From Collinsella sp. (GTDB taxonomy: Bacteria; Actinomycetota; Coriobacteriia; Coriobacteriales; Coriobacteriaceae): a stretch of 41,368 nt of DNA. The notes under the pieces are model-generated. The model did not search any database and was not told the origin of the DNA. It worked only from the letters and a program-made list of their open reading frames with translations. The stretch spans positions 1 through 41,368 of the forward strand of contig DYAA01000064.1 of assembly GCA_019419405.1 (NCBI GenBank). Direction: 5' to 3'. This document shows, one piece after another, positions 25,141-32,280 of the stretch (position 1 is the first letter of the stretch; the number at the start of each line of letters is the position of its first letter). The position numbers and the translations under genes are program-made.

Positions 25141-26016
25141 ATGGACATGACGGATATGACGAGGGCGGCCGTGTCGCGCCGTCACTTTTTGCAGCTGGCG
25201 GGCGCCGGCATGCTCGCGCTGACGGGGACCGCGCTCACCGGTTGCGGCAACTCCACCAGCGGCGAGGGTTCCGACAAGGGATCCAAGCTTGCGGCCATCA
25301 AGTCGCGCGGCCATCTGAATGCCGGTGTCAAGAAAGATGTTCCCGGCTACGGCTATTACGACACCGCCAAAGGCCGCTTTGAGGGCATGGAAGTCGATTT
25401 GTGCTACCAGATCGCCGCCGCTGTCTTTGGCGTGAGCTACAAGGAAGCCCGTGCCCAGGAGCTTGTCGAGTTTACCGACGTAACGCCCAAGACACGCGGC
25501 CCGCTGATCGATAACGGCCAACTCGACGTGGTCGCGGCGACCTACACCATCACCGACGAGCGCAAGAAGAGCTGGGATTTCTCGACGCCGTACCGCACCG
25601 ACTACGTGGGACTCATGGTCAAGAAGCGTTCGGGCTTTACCTCGATTGAGGACCTGGACGGCAAGGTCATCGGCGTGAGCCAGGGTGCCACCACGCAGGG
25701 CCTGATCGAGCAGATGATCAAGGACAACGGCTTTAGCTGCAAGCCCGAGTTTAGGGCCTTTAGCGGCTACCCCATCATCAAGAGCTCGCTCGACGCCGGC
25801 AATATCGACGTCTTTGCCATGGACCGCTCCACGCTGGCCGGTTACATGAACGAGACCGTTGAGCTGTTGCAGCCCGAGGTCAAGTTTGGCGAGCAGGGCT
25901 ACGGCGTGGCGACCAAGAAGGGCTGCGATCTTTCGGCCGTGGTCGATCAGGTGATTTGCGATCGTCTGGCCGACGGCTGGCTCGACCAAGAGGTCAAGAC
26001 CTGGGGTCTTGTGTAG
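25141..26016 (+). CDS. Polar amino-acid ABC transporter substrate-binding lipoprotein with Tat-type signal
   Basis: A 291-residue extracellular binding protein of the SBP type 3 family. The N terminus has SRRHFLQL (R13, R14) before a hydrophobic stretch, which is a twin-arginine motif, and LTGC with lipid-accepting C35. The binding domain starts at AAIKSRGHLNAGVKKDVPG and contains YTITDERKKSWDFSTPY and GVSQGATTQG, which are family landmarks. The frame could begin at GTG 25138, ATG 25141, 25147 or 25156; none has a strong ribosome binding site, so it may be coupled to the ATPase gene eight bases upstream. Confidence 0.92.
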   Translation: MDMTDMTRAAVSRRHFLQLAGAGMLALTGTALTGCGNSTSGEGSDKGSKLAAIKSRGHLNAGVKKDVPGYGYYDTAKGRFEGMEVDLCYQIAAAVFGVSYKEARAQELVEFTDVTPKTRGPLIDNGQLDVVAATYTITDERKKSWDFSTPYRTDYVGLMVKKRSGFTSIEDLDGKVIGVSQGATTQGLIEQMIKDNGFSCKPEFRAFSGYPIIKSSLDAGNIDVFAMDRSTLAGYMNETVELLQPEVKFGEQGYGVATKKGCDLSAVVDQVICDRLADGWLDQEVKTWGLV

Positions 26017-26040
26017 GCGCTCGGCGTAGGAAGGAATCAA

Positions 26041-26787
26041 ATGCTCGAAGGATTGTTTGACGCCGACCGCTGGTCGACGACATTTCAAAACATGGGGCCC
26101 TTCTGGGAGGGCTTTGGCGTGACGCTGCAGGTGGTCGTTGCCGGTCTGCTGCTGTCGCTGGTGCTGGGCACGCTGCTGGGCGTGTTCTCGACTACCCGTT
26201 CGCGCGTACTGCGCGCCATCAGCCGCGTGTACGTTGAGTTTTACCAGAATACCCCGCTACCCGTGCAGGTGCTCTTTATGTACATGGCCGGCCCGCAGTT
26301 TTTGCAGGCCATAACCGGCGCCGACCAGCCGGTGCGCATCGCGCCGTTCGTGCTGGGCTTCTTGGGCGTGGGCCTGTATCACGCGGCCTACATCTCGGAG
26401 GTCATCCGCACCGGCATCGAGGCCGTTCCGCGCGGTCAGATGGAGGCGGCTCAGAGCCAGGGCTTCACCCGCGTGCAGTCCTACTGGTACATCGTGCTGC
26501 CCCAGACATTCAAGATCATTCTGCCGCCGCTGTGCAACCAGGCGCTCAACCTGGTCAAGAACACGTCGGTGCTGGCGCTTGTGGCCGGTGGCGACCTTAT
26601 GTACCGTTCCGACAACTTTGTGAGTCTGTACGGTTACCTGCAGGGATACATCGTCTGCTGCCTTATGTACTTCATCATCTGCTTTCCGCTCGCCATGCTG
26701 GTGCAGTGGCTCGAGCGCCGCTCCAAGGAGCGTCCGCGCGGCGTGAGCCTGGCCGAGCTGGGACTCGACAACGTAGAGGAGGCCTAG
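26041..26787 (+). CDS. Polar amino-acid ABC transporter permease 1
   Basis: A 248-residue inner subunit of the HisMQ type. The coupling loop EAAQSQGFTRVQSYWYIVLPQ contacts the ATPase. Hydrophobic segments lie near residues 24-48, 96-117, 180-195 and 205-225. GLYHAAYISEVIRTGIEAVPRGQ is typical of glutamine/glutamate permeases. AGGAAGGAATCAA precedes ATG 26041. It is three bases ahead of the second permease gene, and the two would form a heterodimer. Confidence 0.94.
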   Translation: MLEGLFDADRWSTTFQNMGPFWEGFGVTLQVVVAGLLLSLVLGTLLGVFSTTRSRVLRAISRVYVEFYQNTPLPVQVLFMYMAGPQFLQAITGADQPVRIAPFVLGFLGVGLYHAAYISEVIRTGIEAVPRGQMEAAQSQGFTRVQSYWYIVLPQTFKIILPPLCNQALNLVKNTSVLALVAGGDLMYRSDNFVSLYGYLQGYIVCCLMYFIICFPLAMLVQWLERRSKERPRGVSLAELGLDNVEEA

Positions 26788-26790
26788 CGC

Positions 26791-27429
26791 ATGGAAATCT
26801 TCAACGCGACCAACCTGCTCTACATCTGGGGCGGCTTTGTTAAGACCATCGAGATCTCGGCGCTGTCGATCTTTTTCTCGCTCATCTTTGGCACGGTGCT
26901 GGCGCTCGTCAAGAGCTATGCGCCCCGCCCGTTCCGTATTTTGGTGAGCGCCTATATCGAGCTGTTCCGTTGCACGCCGAACCTGCTGTGGATTCTGTTT
27001 ATCTACTTTACGGTGCAGGGTTTGGACATTGTGATTTCGACCATCGCCTTTACGCTGTTTACCAGCGCCGTTATGGCCGAGATTGTGCGCGGCGGTCTCA
27101 ACTCGATTCCGCGCGGCCAGTTTGAGGCAGCGCAGAGCCAGGGTTTTGGCTTCTTTGCCACCATGCGCTACATCATTCTGCCGCAGACGTTTAAGACGAT
27201 CATTCCGGCGCTGTTTAGCCAGTGCACGACCGTCATCAAGGACAGCTCGTATCTTTCGGGGATTAACGTGGCCGAGCTCATGTACACGGCAAACGTCGTG
27301 ATGGCCCATGCGATCGACCTGTCGCAGGTGCTTATGCTCTACGGCCTGGTGTTTGCGATGTACTTTGTGCTCAACTTTGGTATCTCGCTGCTGGTTCGCG
27401 CATATCAACGCCGCATCGTGGCCGCATAG
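26791..27429 (+). CDS. Polar amino-acid ABC transporter permease 2
   Basis: A 212-residue HisMQ-type permease. It repeats the architecture of its neighbour with the coupling loop FEAAQSQGFGFFATMRYIILPQ split by no gap and ELFRCTPNLLWILFIYF near the front. GAGGAGG overlapping the end of permease 1 serves its start. It is the last gene of the transporter operon. Its TAG stop overlaps the first base of a 108-nt palindromic element. Confidence 0.94.
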   Translation: MEIFNATNLLYIWGGFVKTIEISALSIFFSLIFGTVLALVKSYAPRPFRILVSAYIELFRCTPNLLWILFIYFTVQGLDIVISTIAFTLFTSAVMAEIVRGGLNSIPRGQFEAAQSQGFGFFATMRYIILPQTFKTIIPALFSQCTTVIKDSSYLSGINVAELMYTANVVMAHAIDLSQVLMLYGLVFAMYFVLNFGISLLVRAYQRRIVAA

Positions 27430-27536
27430 TCCTGCTTCCCCAAGCACGGCACCTTGCCCCTCAATCGTCGCTTGCATACATTTAGTACGCGGCGCTCCTC
27501 TTTCGGGGCAATCTGCCGCACTTGGGAAACCAGGAC
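27429..27536. repeat. 108-nt imperfect inverted-repeat element after the permease gene
   Basis: The left end gtcctg + cttcccc (27429-27441) pairs with cttggga + caggac (27521-27536). Further in, cacggcaccttgcccc (27445-27460) pairs imperfectly with ggggcaatctgccgc (27505-27519). No T run follows on either strand. Confidence 0.65.
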
Positions 27537-27600
27537 GGTCGTAAGTGACAAAATGGGAATCAGGAATCGCCTATTTCTCATTTGTTAGAAAGGAATCGCG

Positions 27601-28224
27601 ATGAGCGATCTGGAGAATAAGAAGAATCCTGTGGTCATTACCATCGCGCGCGACTTTGGCGCCGAGGGCCACGAGATTGGCCGCATGCTTGCCGACGAGT
27701 TGGGGATTCCGCTGTATGACAACGAGCTGCTGGTGCGTGCGTCGCTGCGCACGGGCGAGTCGCTCGATAAGATGGCCGCCTACGACGAGCGTCTGGCTGT
27801 GGAGAACATGGCGTTCCTGCCCGACCGCTACGATGCGCGTTCGTACTCGGATAAGTTGTTCCAAAAGATGAGCCAGGTGATCTTGGACCTGGGCGAGACC
27901 GAGAGCTGCATTATCGAGGGTCGTCTGTCCGATTATCTGCTGCGCAATAATCCCAACCATATTGCCGTGCTGGTGACCGCCCCCTTTGAGGACCGCGTCG
28001 AGATTGTGCGCAAGAAGCGTGGCCTTAATAAAAAGAAGGGCGCCAAGCTGGTCAAGCAGCAGCAGAAGGCGCGCGAGGCGTTCTATAAGCGCTACAGTGC
28101 CGGAAAGTGGAAGATGACGAGCGGTAAGGACATCGTCGTCAACCGCGCCAAGCTGGGCCGCGAGGGCTGCAAAGACGTTATCGCCGCTGCCTACCGCTAC
28201 AAAGTAGCGCAGCTCGAAGACTAA
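27601..28224 (+). CDS. Cytidylate kinase-like family protein
   Basis: A 207-residue protein of the cytidylate kinase-like group (PF13189 type). The N-terminal VVITIARDFGAEGHEIGRMLADELGIPLYD is the P-loop-equivalent region of the family, and SCIIEGRLSDYLLRNNPN and VLVTAPFEDRVEIVRKKRGL follow the nucleotide monophosphate kinase plan. The phosphate loop lacks a standard Walker A lysine (ARDFGAEGHEIG), which is usual in this group. True CMP kinase activity is not shown. GAAAGGAATCGCG precedes ATG 27601. It stands alone, with repeat elements on both sides. Confidence 0.87.
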   Translation: MSDLENKKNPVVITIARDFGAEGHEIGRMLADELGIPLYDNELLVRASLRTGESLDKMAAYDERLAVENMAFLPDRYDARSYSDKLFQKMSQVILDLGETESCIIEGRLSDYLLRNNPNHIAVLVTAPFEDRVEIVRKKRGLNKKKGAKLVKQQQKAREAFYKRYSAGKWKMTSGKDIVVNRAKLGREGCKDVIAAAYRYKVAQLED

Positions 28225-28230
28225 CCGACC

Positions 28231-28275
28231 AAAACCACCACAAAGGGGACAGGCACCTTTGTGGTGGTTTTTGTT
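28231..28275 (+). terminator. GGGGACAG hairpin, copy 1, with terminator character
   Basis: A perfect 16-bp stem (28231-28246 with 28256-28271) has loop ggacaggca and is followed by TGTTTT. It starts six bases after the kinase-like gene stop and can terminate it. Confidence 0.75.
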
Positions 28276-28328
28276 TTAGGCCGAGGGGAAGGCCTTGGCG
28301 GCAGTGCCTATCCTCGGCTTTTGCATAG

Positions 28329-28544
28329 TCTCGATCTGTAACACCAAGCCAGCGAAAATGGCTCTAACTGTTACAGATTTAGATGAACCGTTCGGCCGTC
28401 AGCCCAACGCCTTGATCTGTAACACCAGGCGGCATATTTGGTCTCTAACTGTTACAGATTGAGATGCGGCGTGGGCGGCCGGCACAATATCTCGATCTGT
28501 AACAACTGCAGGGCTCAACGGACTCCAACTGTTACAGATTGAGA
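28329..28544. repeat. Three-unit tandem hairpin array with conserved arms and variable 25-nt cores
   Basis: Arms atctgtaaca and tgttacagat occur at 28334-28343/28369-28378, 28415-28424/28450-28459 and 28495-28504/28530-28539. Every unit is exactly 45 nt with a 25-nt interior. Periods are 81 and 80 nt. Around the arms, tctcg on the left and ttgaga or similar on the right extend the pairing to about 15 bp. Interiors end in a shared (t/c)(t/c)aac or ccaac but otherwise differ; unit 1 has an inner agcca/tggct pair. Confidence 0.92.
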
Positions 28545-28567
28545 CAAAACGATCAGGCAAGTCCAAA

Positions 28568-28602
28568 ACCACCACTAAGGTGCCTGTCCCCTTTGTGGTG
28601 GT
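28568..28602. repeat. GGGGACAG hairpin, copy 2 (inverted)
   Basis: The arms accaccactaagg and cctttgtggtggt enclose tgcctgtcc, the exact reverse complement of the loop at 28247-28255. It faces copy 1 across the hairpin array. Confidence 0.85.
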
Positions 28603-28621
28603 CGGGCGGCCGGCATAGAAA

Positions 28622-28657
28622 AAAGTCCCCGCCGGGCGTGTGCTCGACGGGGACTTT
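28622..28657 (-). terminator. Terminator of the nfnA-nfnB operon
   Basis: The stem AAAGTCCCCG/CGGGGACTTT (28622-28631 with 28648-28657) is followed on the minus strand by a run of T and TTCTATG. It lies 28 bases beyond the nfnB stop. Confidence 0.8.
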
Positions 28658-28685
28658 GCCGTTTGGTGGCTAGCGCTGTAGGTGA

Positions 28686-30095
28686 TTACTCGCCCAGCAG
28701 GCTCTTGGTGATGGAAGCGGCGGCCTTCTTGCCGGCGCCCATCGCCAGAATGACCGTAGCGGCACCGGTGACGATGTCGCCGCCGGCCCAGATGCGGGGA
28801 TCGGTGGTCTGGCCGGTCTCCTCGTCGGCGACGATGTAGCCCCACTTGTTGAGCTCCATCTTGCCGCCGATCTTCTTTGCGAAGGGGTTGGCGTTGGTGC
28901 CGATAGCCGAAATCGCGACGTCGCAGGGGATCTCCTCGATGGCGCCCTCGATGGGCACCGGGCGACGACGGCCGGACTCGTCGGGCTCGCCGAGTTCCAT
29001 CTTCTGGACCTTGACGGCGCACACGGAGCCGTCCTCGCCAGCGACAAACTCGAGCGGGGAGACGAGCGGCAGAACCTCGACGCCCTCGGCCTTAGCATGG
29101 TGCAGCTCGGCGCGACGGCAGGGCATCTCGTCCTCGGTACGACGGTAGGCGATGATGGCGTGCTCGGCGCCCAGGCGCTTGGCGGTACGGACGGCGTCCA
29201 TGGCCACGTTGCCGCCGCCAAAGACAACGACGTTCTTGCCGTGCTTGGTGGGGGTGTCGTACTCGGGGAACTTGTTGGCCTTCATCAGGTTCACGCGGGT
29301 GAGGTACTCGTTCGCGAAGAAGACGTTGGGCAGGTTCTCGCCGGGGACGTTGAGGAACTTGGGCAGGCCAGCGCCGGTCGCCACGTAGATGGCGTCGAAG
29401 CCCTGCTCGAACAGCTCCTCGGCCGTGGCCATGTTGCCCACGACGGAGTTGTACTCAAACTTGACGCCCATGTCCTCCAGGCCGTCAATCTCGCGTTTGA
29501 CGACCGCCTTGGGCAGACGGAACTCGGGGATGCCGTAGACCAGCACGCCGCCGCCGGTGAAGAAGGCCTCAAAGACGGTAACGTCAAAGCCGTTACGGGC
29601 GAGCTCGCCGGCGCAGGTGATGCCGGACGGGCCGGAGCCGACGACAGCGACCTTCTTGCCGTTCTTGGGGGCCATCTTGGGCGTGGAGGCGAGCTCGGGG
29701 CGGTCACCCAGGAAGCGCTCGAGCTGGCCGATGGCCACGGGCTCGGACTTCTTGCCACGGATGCACTTGCCCTCGCACTGGTTCTCCTGCGGGCAGACGC
29801 GGCCGCAGATGGCGGGAAGCATGGAGTCCTCGCGAATGGTATCGAGAGCGCCGCCGAAGTCCTTCGCGCGGATCTGCTCGATAAAGCGGGGAATGTTGAT
29901 GTTGACGGGGCAGCCCTCAACACAGAACGGCTTCTTGCAGTTGAGGCAGCGCTCGGCCTCGGCCAGCGCCATCTCTTCGGTGAAGCCCTTGTCGACGGGG
30001 CGGAAGTCGCAGGCGCGCTCGGCAGCCGGCTCCTCGTTATCGGGGGTGCGGGGCGACTTCATATCGGCAACGAAACGACCGTTAACTAGTGGCAT
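28686..30095 (-). CDS. nfnB: NADPH-dependent glutamate synthase small subunit-like flavoprotein (NfnB/GltA type)
   Basis: A 469-residue FAD/NAD(P)H and iron-sulfur protein. CLNCKKPFCVEGCPVNI and CPQENQCEGKCIRG supply cysteines for two 4Fe-4S clusters. VAVVGSGPSGITCAGELARNGFDVTVFE binds FAD, and VVFGGGNVAMDAVRTAKRLGA binds NADPH. The C-terminal WAGGDIVTGAATVILAMGAGKKAA is the end of the FAD fold. Next to an FNR-like partner, and without a large glutamate synthase subunit, this arrangement fits the electron-bifurcating NfnAB enzyme (NADH, NADPH, ferredoxin) better than glutamate synthase. Its start overlaps the nfnA stop by ten bases. AAGAG precedes ATG 30095. Confidence 0.9.
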   Translation of the reverse strand: MPLVNGRFVADMKSPRTPDNEEPAAERACDFRPVDKGFTEEMALAEAERCLNCKKPFCVEGCPVNINIPRFIEQIRAKDFGGALDTIREDSMLPAICGRVCPQENQCEGKCIRGKKSEPVAIGQLERFLGDRPELASTPKMAPKNGKKVAVVGSGPSGITCAGELARNGFDVTVFEAFFTGGGVLVYGIPEFRLPKAVVKREIDGLEDMGVKFEYNSVVGNMATAEELFEQGFDAIYVATGAGLPKFLNVPGENLPNVFFANEYLTRVNLMKANKFPEYDTPTKHGKNVVVFGGGNVAMDAVRTAKRLGAEHAIIAYRRTEDEMPCRRAELHHAKAEGVEVLPLVSPLEFVAGEDGSVCAVKVQKMELGEPDESGRRRPVPIEGAIEEIPCDVAISAIGTNANPFAKKIGGKMELNKWGYIVADEETGQTTDPRIWAGGDIVTGAATVILAMGAGKKAAASITKSLLGE

Positions 30096-30925
30096 GCGCA
30101 GCTCTTTTCCTCATAGGCCTTGAGGGACTCGCCCTCTTCGGAACGGTAAGCGGCCTGGCGGGCACGAAGGTCATCCCAGTCGACCAGGGTGGCATCGAAG
30201 TCGGGGCCGTCGACGCAAGCGAACTTGGTCACGCCGCCCACCTCGACGCGGCAGCAGCCGCACATGCCGGTGCCGTCAACCATGATGGGGTTGAGGGACG
30301 CGGTAATGGGGGTGTCGTACTTCTGGGCGGTGAGGGTCGAGAACTTCATCATCGGAACGGGGCCGACGCAGAAGACCTGGCTCACGGCCTTGTCCTGCAG
30401 CAGGCGCTCCAGCGGAGCGGTGACAACGCCCTGCTCGCCGTAGGAGCCGTCATCGGTGGTGATATGGATGTGGTCCTCGTCGAGGAGCTCGCGGAACTGG
30501 TCCTCCATGAGCAGGAGGTCCTTGGTGCGGGCGCCCATGATGGCGTGCACCTCGTGGCCGGTCTCGACCAGGTGCTTGGCGACCGGGAAGGCAATTGCCA
30601 GGCCGACGCCGCCGCCAATGACGGCGCAGGGGCCCTCGGCCATCTCGGTGGGAACGCCCAGCGGGCCCACGACGTCGCGCAGTGACTCGCCGGCCTCATA
30701 GGTGGAAAGCATCTCGGTGGTCTTGCCGATCACCATGAAGATGAACTCGACCCAGCCCTCGTCACCGTTCCAGCCAGCCAGGGTAAACGGGACGCGCTCG
30801 CCCGTCTCGTTGGCGCGAACCATGAGGAACTGTCCAGCGTGCGCATGTTTGGCGATTGCGGGCGCCTCGATGCGGAACTTGAACACCTTCTCCGAGAACT
30901 GCGTCTTCTCCAGGATCTTATACAT
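30086..30925 (-). CDS. nfnA: Ferredoxin-NADP oxidoreductase subunit alpha (NfnA/SudB-like)
   Basis: A 279-residue FAD/NAD- and 2Fe-2S-binding protein. GERVPFTLAGWN lies in the FAD-binding barrel, GPCAVIGGGVGLAIAFPVAKHL in the NAD-binding half, and MVDGTGMCGCCRVEVGG followed by FACVDGPDFDA provides the 2Fe-2S cysteines, as in PyrK-type and NfnA proteins. It is the promoter-proximal gene of the pair. A TATAAT on the minus strand (31031-31036) may be its -10 element. GAGAGGGG lies ahead of ATG 30925. Without the NfnB neighbour it could be read as a dihydroorotate dehydrogenase electron subunit, but no pyrD is nearby. Confidence 0.9.
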   Translation of the reverse strand: MYKILEKTQFSEKVFKFRIEAPAIAKHAHAGQFLMVRANETGERVPFTLAGWNGDEGWVEFIFMVIGKTTEMLSTYEAGESLRDVVGPLGVPTEMAEGPCAVIGGGVGLAIAFPVAKHLVETGHEVHAIMGARTKDLLLMEDQFRELLDEDHIHITTDDGSYGEQGVVTAPLERLLQDKAVSQVFCVGPVPMMKFSTLTAQKYDTPITASLNPIMVDGTGMCGCCRVEVGGVTKFACVDGPDFDATLVDWDDLRARQAAYRSEEGESLKAYEEKSCACH

Positions 30926-31030
30926 AGAACCCCTCTCTTGTTAGGGCCGCCGAACCGTGCCTCCACGGAAATGGACGGTAGCCCGAATAAAACCGTACGC
31001 GCACAGGCGTTGTGCAGACATACGGTACAA

Positions 31031-31036
31031 ATTATA
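31031..31036 (-). promoter_or_regulatory. Candidate -10 element of nfnA-nfnB
   Basis: TATAAT on the minus strand, 106 bases upstream of nfnA. No strong -35 is seen. Between it and the gene, ACCGTA/TACGGT with inner GCAC/GTGC (30990-31026) forms an inverted repeat that could be an operator. Confidence 0.4.
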
Positions 31037-31095
31037 CCCTCATGGACATGCTGTTTACGTGTGTCTTCGGCGGTTGGGAAAAGGGTTTATCCACT

Positions 31096-31136
31096 TCGAC
31101 CTACCAAATAGGGATAGGTTTATTTTGGTCGGTTTT
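31096..31136 (+). repeat. GGGACAG repeat family B, copy 2
   Basis: The 41-nt unit here reads with cgacctacca at its start, tagggataggtttatttt in the centre and ggtcggtttt at its end. The outer arms still pair after paired changes relative to copy 1. Confidence 0.78.
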
Positions 31137-31151
31137 ATCAGGCAAAACGGC

Positions 31152-31193
31152 AAAGGGGGCCGGCCTCGGGTTGTGATGAGGCCGGCCCCCTTT
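31152..31193. terminator. 16-bp GC-rich hairpin, likely pth terminator
   Basis: A perfect 16-bp stem (31152-31167 with 31178-31193) and 10-base loop lie between two inverted family B repeats. T residues follow only briefly on either strand (TTT), so termination strength is uncertain. Confidence 0.6.
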
Positions 31194-31260
31194 GGGGTGT
31201 TATGCGTGTATGGCGGCGCGGGGTTTATTGCGATGCGGCCACCGGGGCGTTTCTGTAGAT

Positions 31261-31301
31261 AGAACCTGCCAAAATAAACCTGTCCCTAAACGGTAGGTTT
31301 T
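31261..31301 (-). repeat. GGGACAG repeat family B, copy 3 (inverted), overlapping the pth stop
   Basis: On the minus strand the unit starts aaaacctacc, has tagggacaggtttatttt in its centre and ends ggcaggttct. Its first two bases are the last two bases of the pth TAA, the same arrangement as at purF. Confidence 0.8.
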
Positions 31302-31929
31302 AGTGCTTGCCGTTGGCGGAGGCGGCGCCGTTGACGTGGTCGCGGGCATAGATCACGCCGTGCACGATGGCGAGACCCGCGGCGTCGGCGGCGCGGGCGC
31401 AGGTGTCCTGGAAGTCATCGGCCTCGCGGGCGCGCAGCTGTTTGAGCACATAGTCTGCCACGGCCATCTTGCCGGGAGGGTTGCCGATGCCGGTGCGGAT
31501 ACGGCTAAAGTCGCGGCTGCCCATCTTGTCGATGATGGAGCGCAGGCCGTTGTGCCCGGCGTGGCCACCGCCCACCTTGACGCGCACGTCACCGGCGGGG
31601 ATGTCGAGCTCGTCGTGAATCACGAGTAGCTCCTCGGCCTTGATCTTGTACTCGCGGCAGAGCTTGGAGATGGGGCCACCCGAGGTATTCATATACGACT
31701 GCGGCTTGACCAACACAATCTGGCGCTTGCCGCCCTCTTCCTCGGCATCGTTGATATTGATGAGCGCGACCTCGGCGCCGGCCTGGTTTTTCCAGTACGT
31801 GACGCCGGCCTGACGGGCCAGCTCGTCGATCGCCTTAAAGCCGGCGTTGTGGCGGGTCTCGGTATACTCATCGCCCGGGTTGCCAAGTCCGGCAACCATG
31901 CGAATCTTAAGCGGCTGTGCAGCTGCCAT
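31300..31929 (-). CDS. pth: Peptidyl-tRNA hydrolase
   Basis: A 209-residue enzyme that frees tRNA from stalled peptidyl-tRNA. MVAGLGNPGDEYTETRHNAGF gives the family start and the catalytic histidine; VKPQSYMNTSGGP, VIHDELDIPAGDVRVKVGGGHAGHNGLRSI and FSRIRTGIGNPPGKM follow in order. I chose ATG 31929, with GAAAGGA ending five bases upstream; the frame stays open to 32034 but without a start signal. The protein has a short extra tail (NGAASANGKH). Its stop codon lies inside a family B repeat, and the region upstream of it holds a 204-nt mobile-looking element. Confidence 0.95.
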   Translation of the reverse strand: MAAAQPLKIRMVAGLGNPGDEYTETRHNAGFKAIDELARQAGVTYWKNQAGAEVALININDAEEEGGKRQIVLVKPQSYMNTSGGPISKLCREYKIKAEELLVIHDELDIPAGDVRVKVGGGHAGHNGLRSIIDKMGSRDFSRIRTGIGNPPGKMAVADYVLKQLRAREADDFQDTCARAADAAGLAIVHGVIYARDHVNGAASANGKH

Positions 31930-32043
31930 GTTCATCCTTTCGTTGATTTGTCGCCTGCTATGGTGAGCGACCCTGTTGCCGCTGTCAAATGGAGGGCAAT
32001 TGAGGTTGTTTGGGGGCGTTTGGACGGCCGTCAAAATCCGAGG

Positions 32044-32247
32044 CGGACAGTTAGTTCAGATACGTATAAGTTCTGAGGACTCGAAGTGCTTAATTCGATG
32101 CCGATACGTTGTTTTGGAGCTTTAGTTGGTCCATATGACGCTGTTTTGAAGTCTACCCTGCCTTCAAATAGGGCGAATGGTATAGAGATAACTGCAAAAC
32201 AGTCTAATTCAATGTGTCCATTTATACGTATTTGAACTAACTGTCCA
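32044..32247. mobile_element. 204-nt element with terminal inverted repeats, copy 1 (MITE-like)
   Basis: The left end ggacagttagttcagata and right end tatttgaactaactgtcc are inverted repeats of about 25 bp. The same ends bound a 203-nt element at 33572-33774. The interior is richer in A and T than its surroundings and I could not align it with the other copy. It has no credible ORF and no visible target duplication. Confidence 0.8.
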
Positions 32248-32280
32248 GCCCTGCTCGACGGCGCACGGGTGATTCGCCGT

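Larger units (their letters stand above)
28225..28685. other. Repeat island between the kinase-like gene and nfnB, no ORF
   Basis: This 461-base gap is almost entirely structured: an inverted pair of GGGGACAG hairpins (28231-28271 and 28568-28602) brackets three evenly spaced hairpins (28329-28544), then the nfnB terminator (28622-28657). Confidence 0.85.

Noticed and set aside
28329..28544. CRISPR array
   Set aside because: Only three units, the conserved parts are the two arms of a hairpin and not a direct repeat between spacers, and no cas genes are nearby.
28225..28685. tRNA or other classical RNA gene in the repeat island
   Set aside because: The stems do not form a cloverleaf and no conserved tRNA positions are present.
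28686..30925. Glutamate synthase or dihydroorotate dehydrogenase assignment for the two flavoprotein genes
   Set aside because: No large glutamate synthase subunit and no pyrD lie nearby; the overlapping FNR-like plus GltD-like pair fits NfnAB best.
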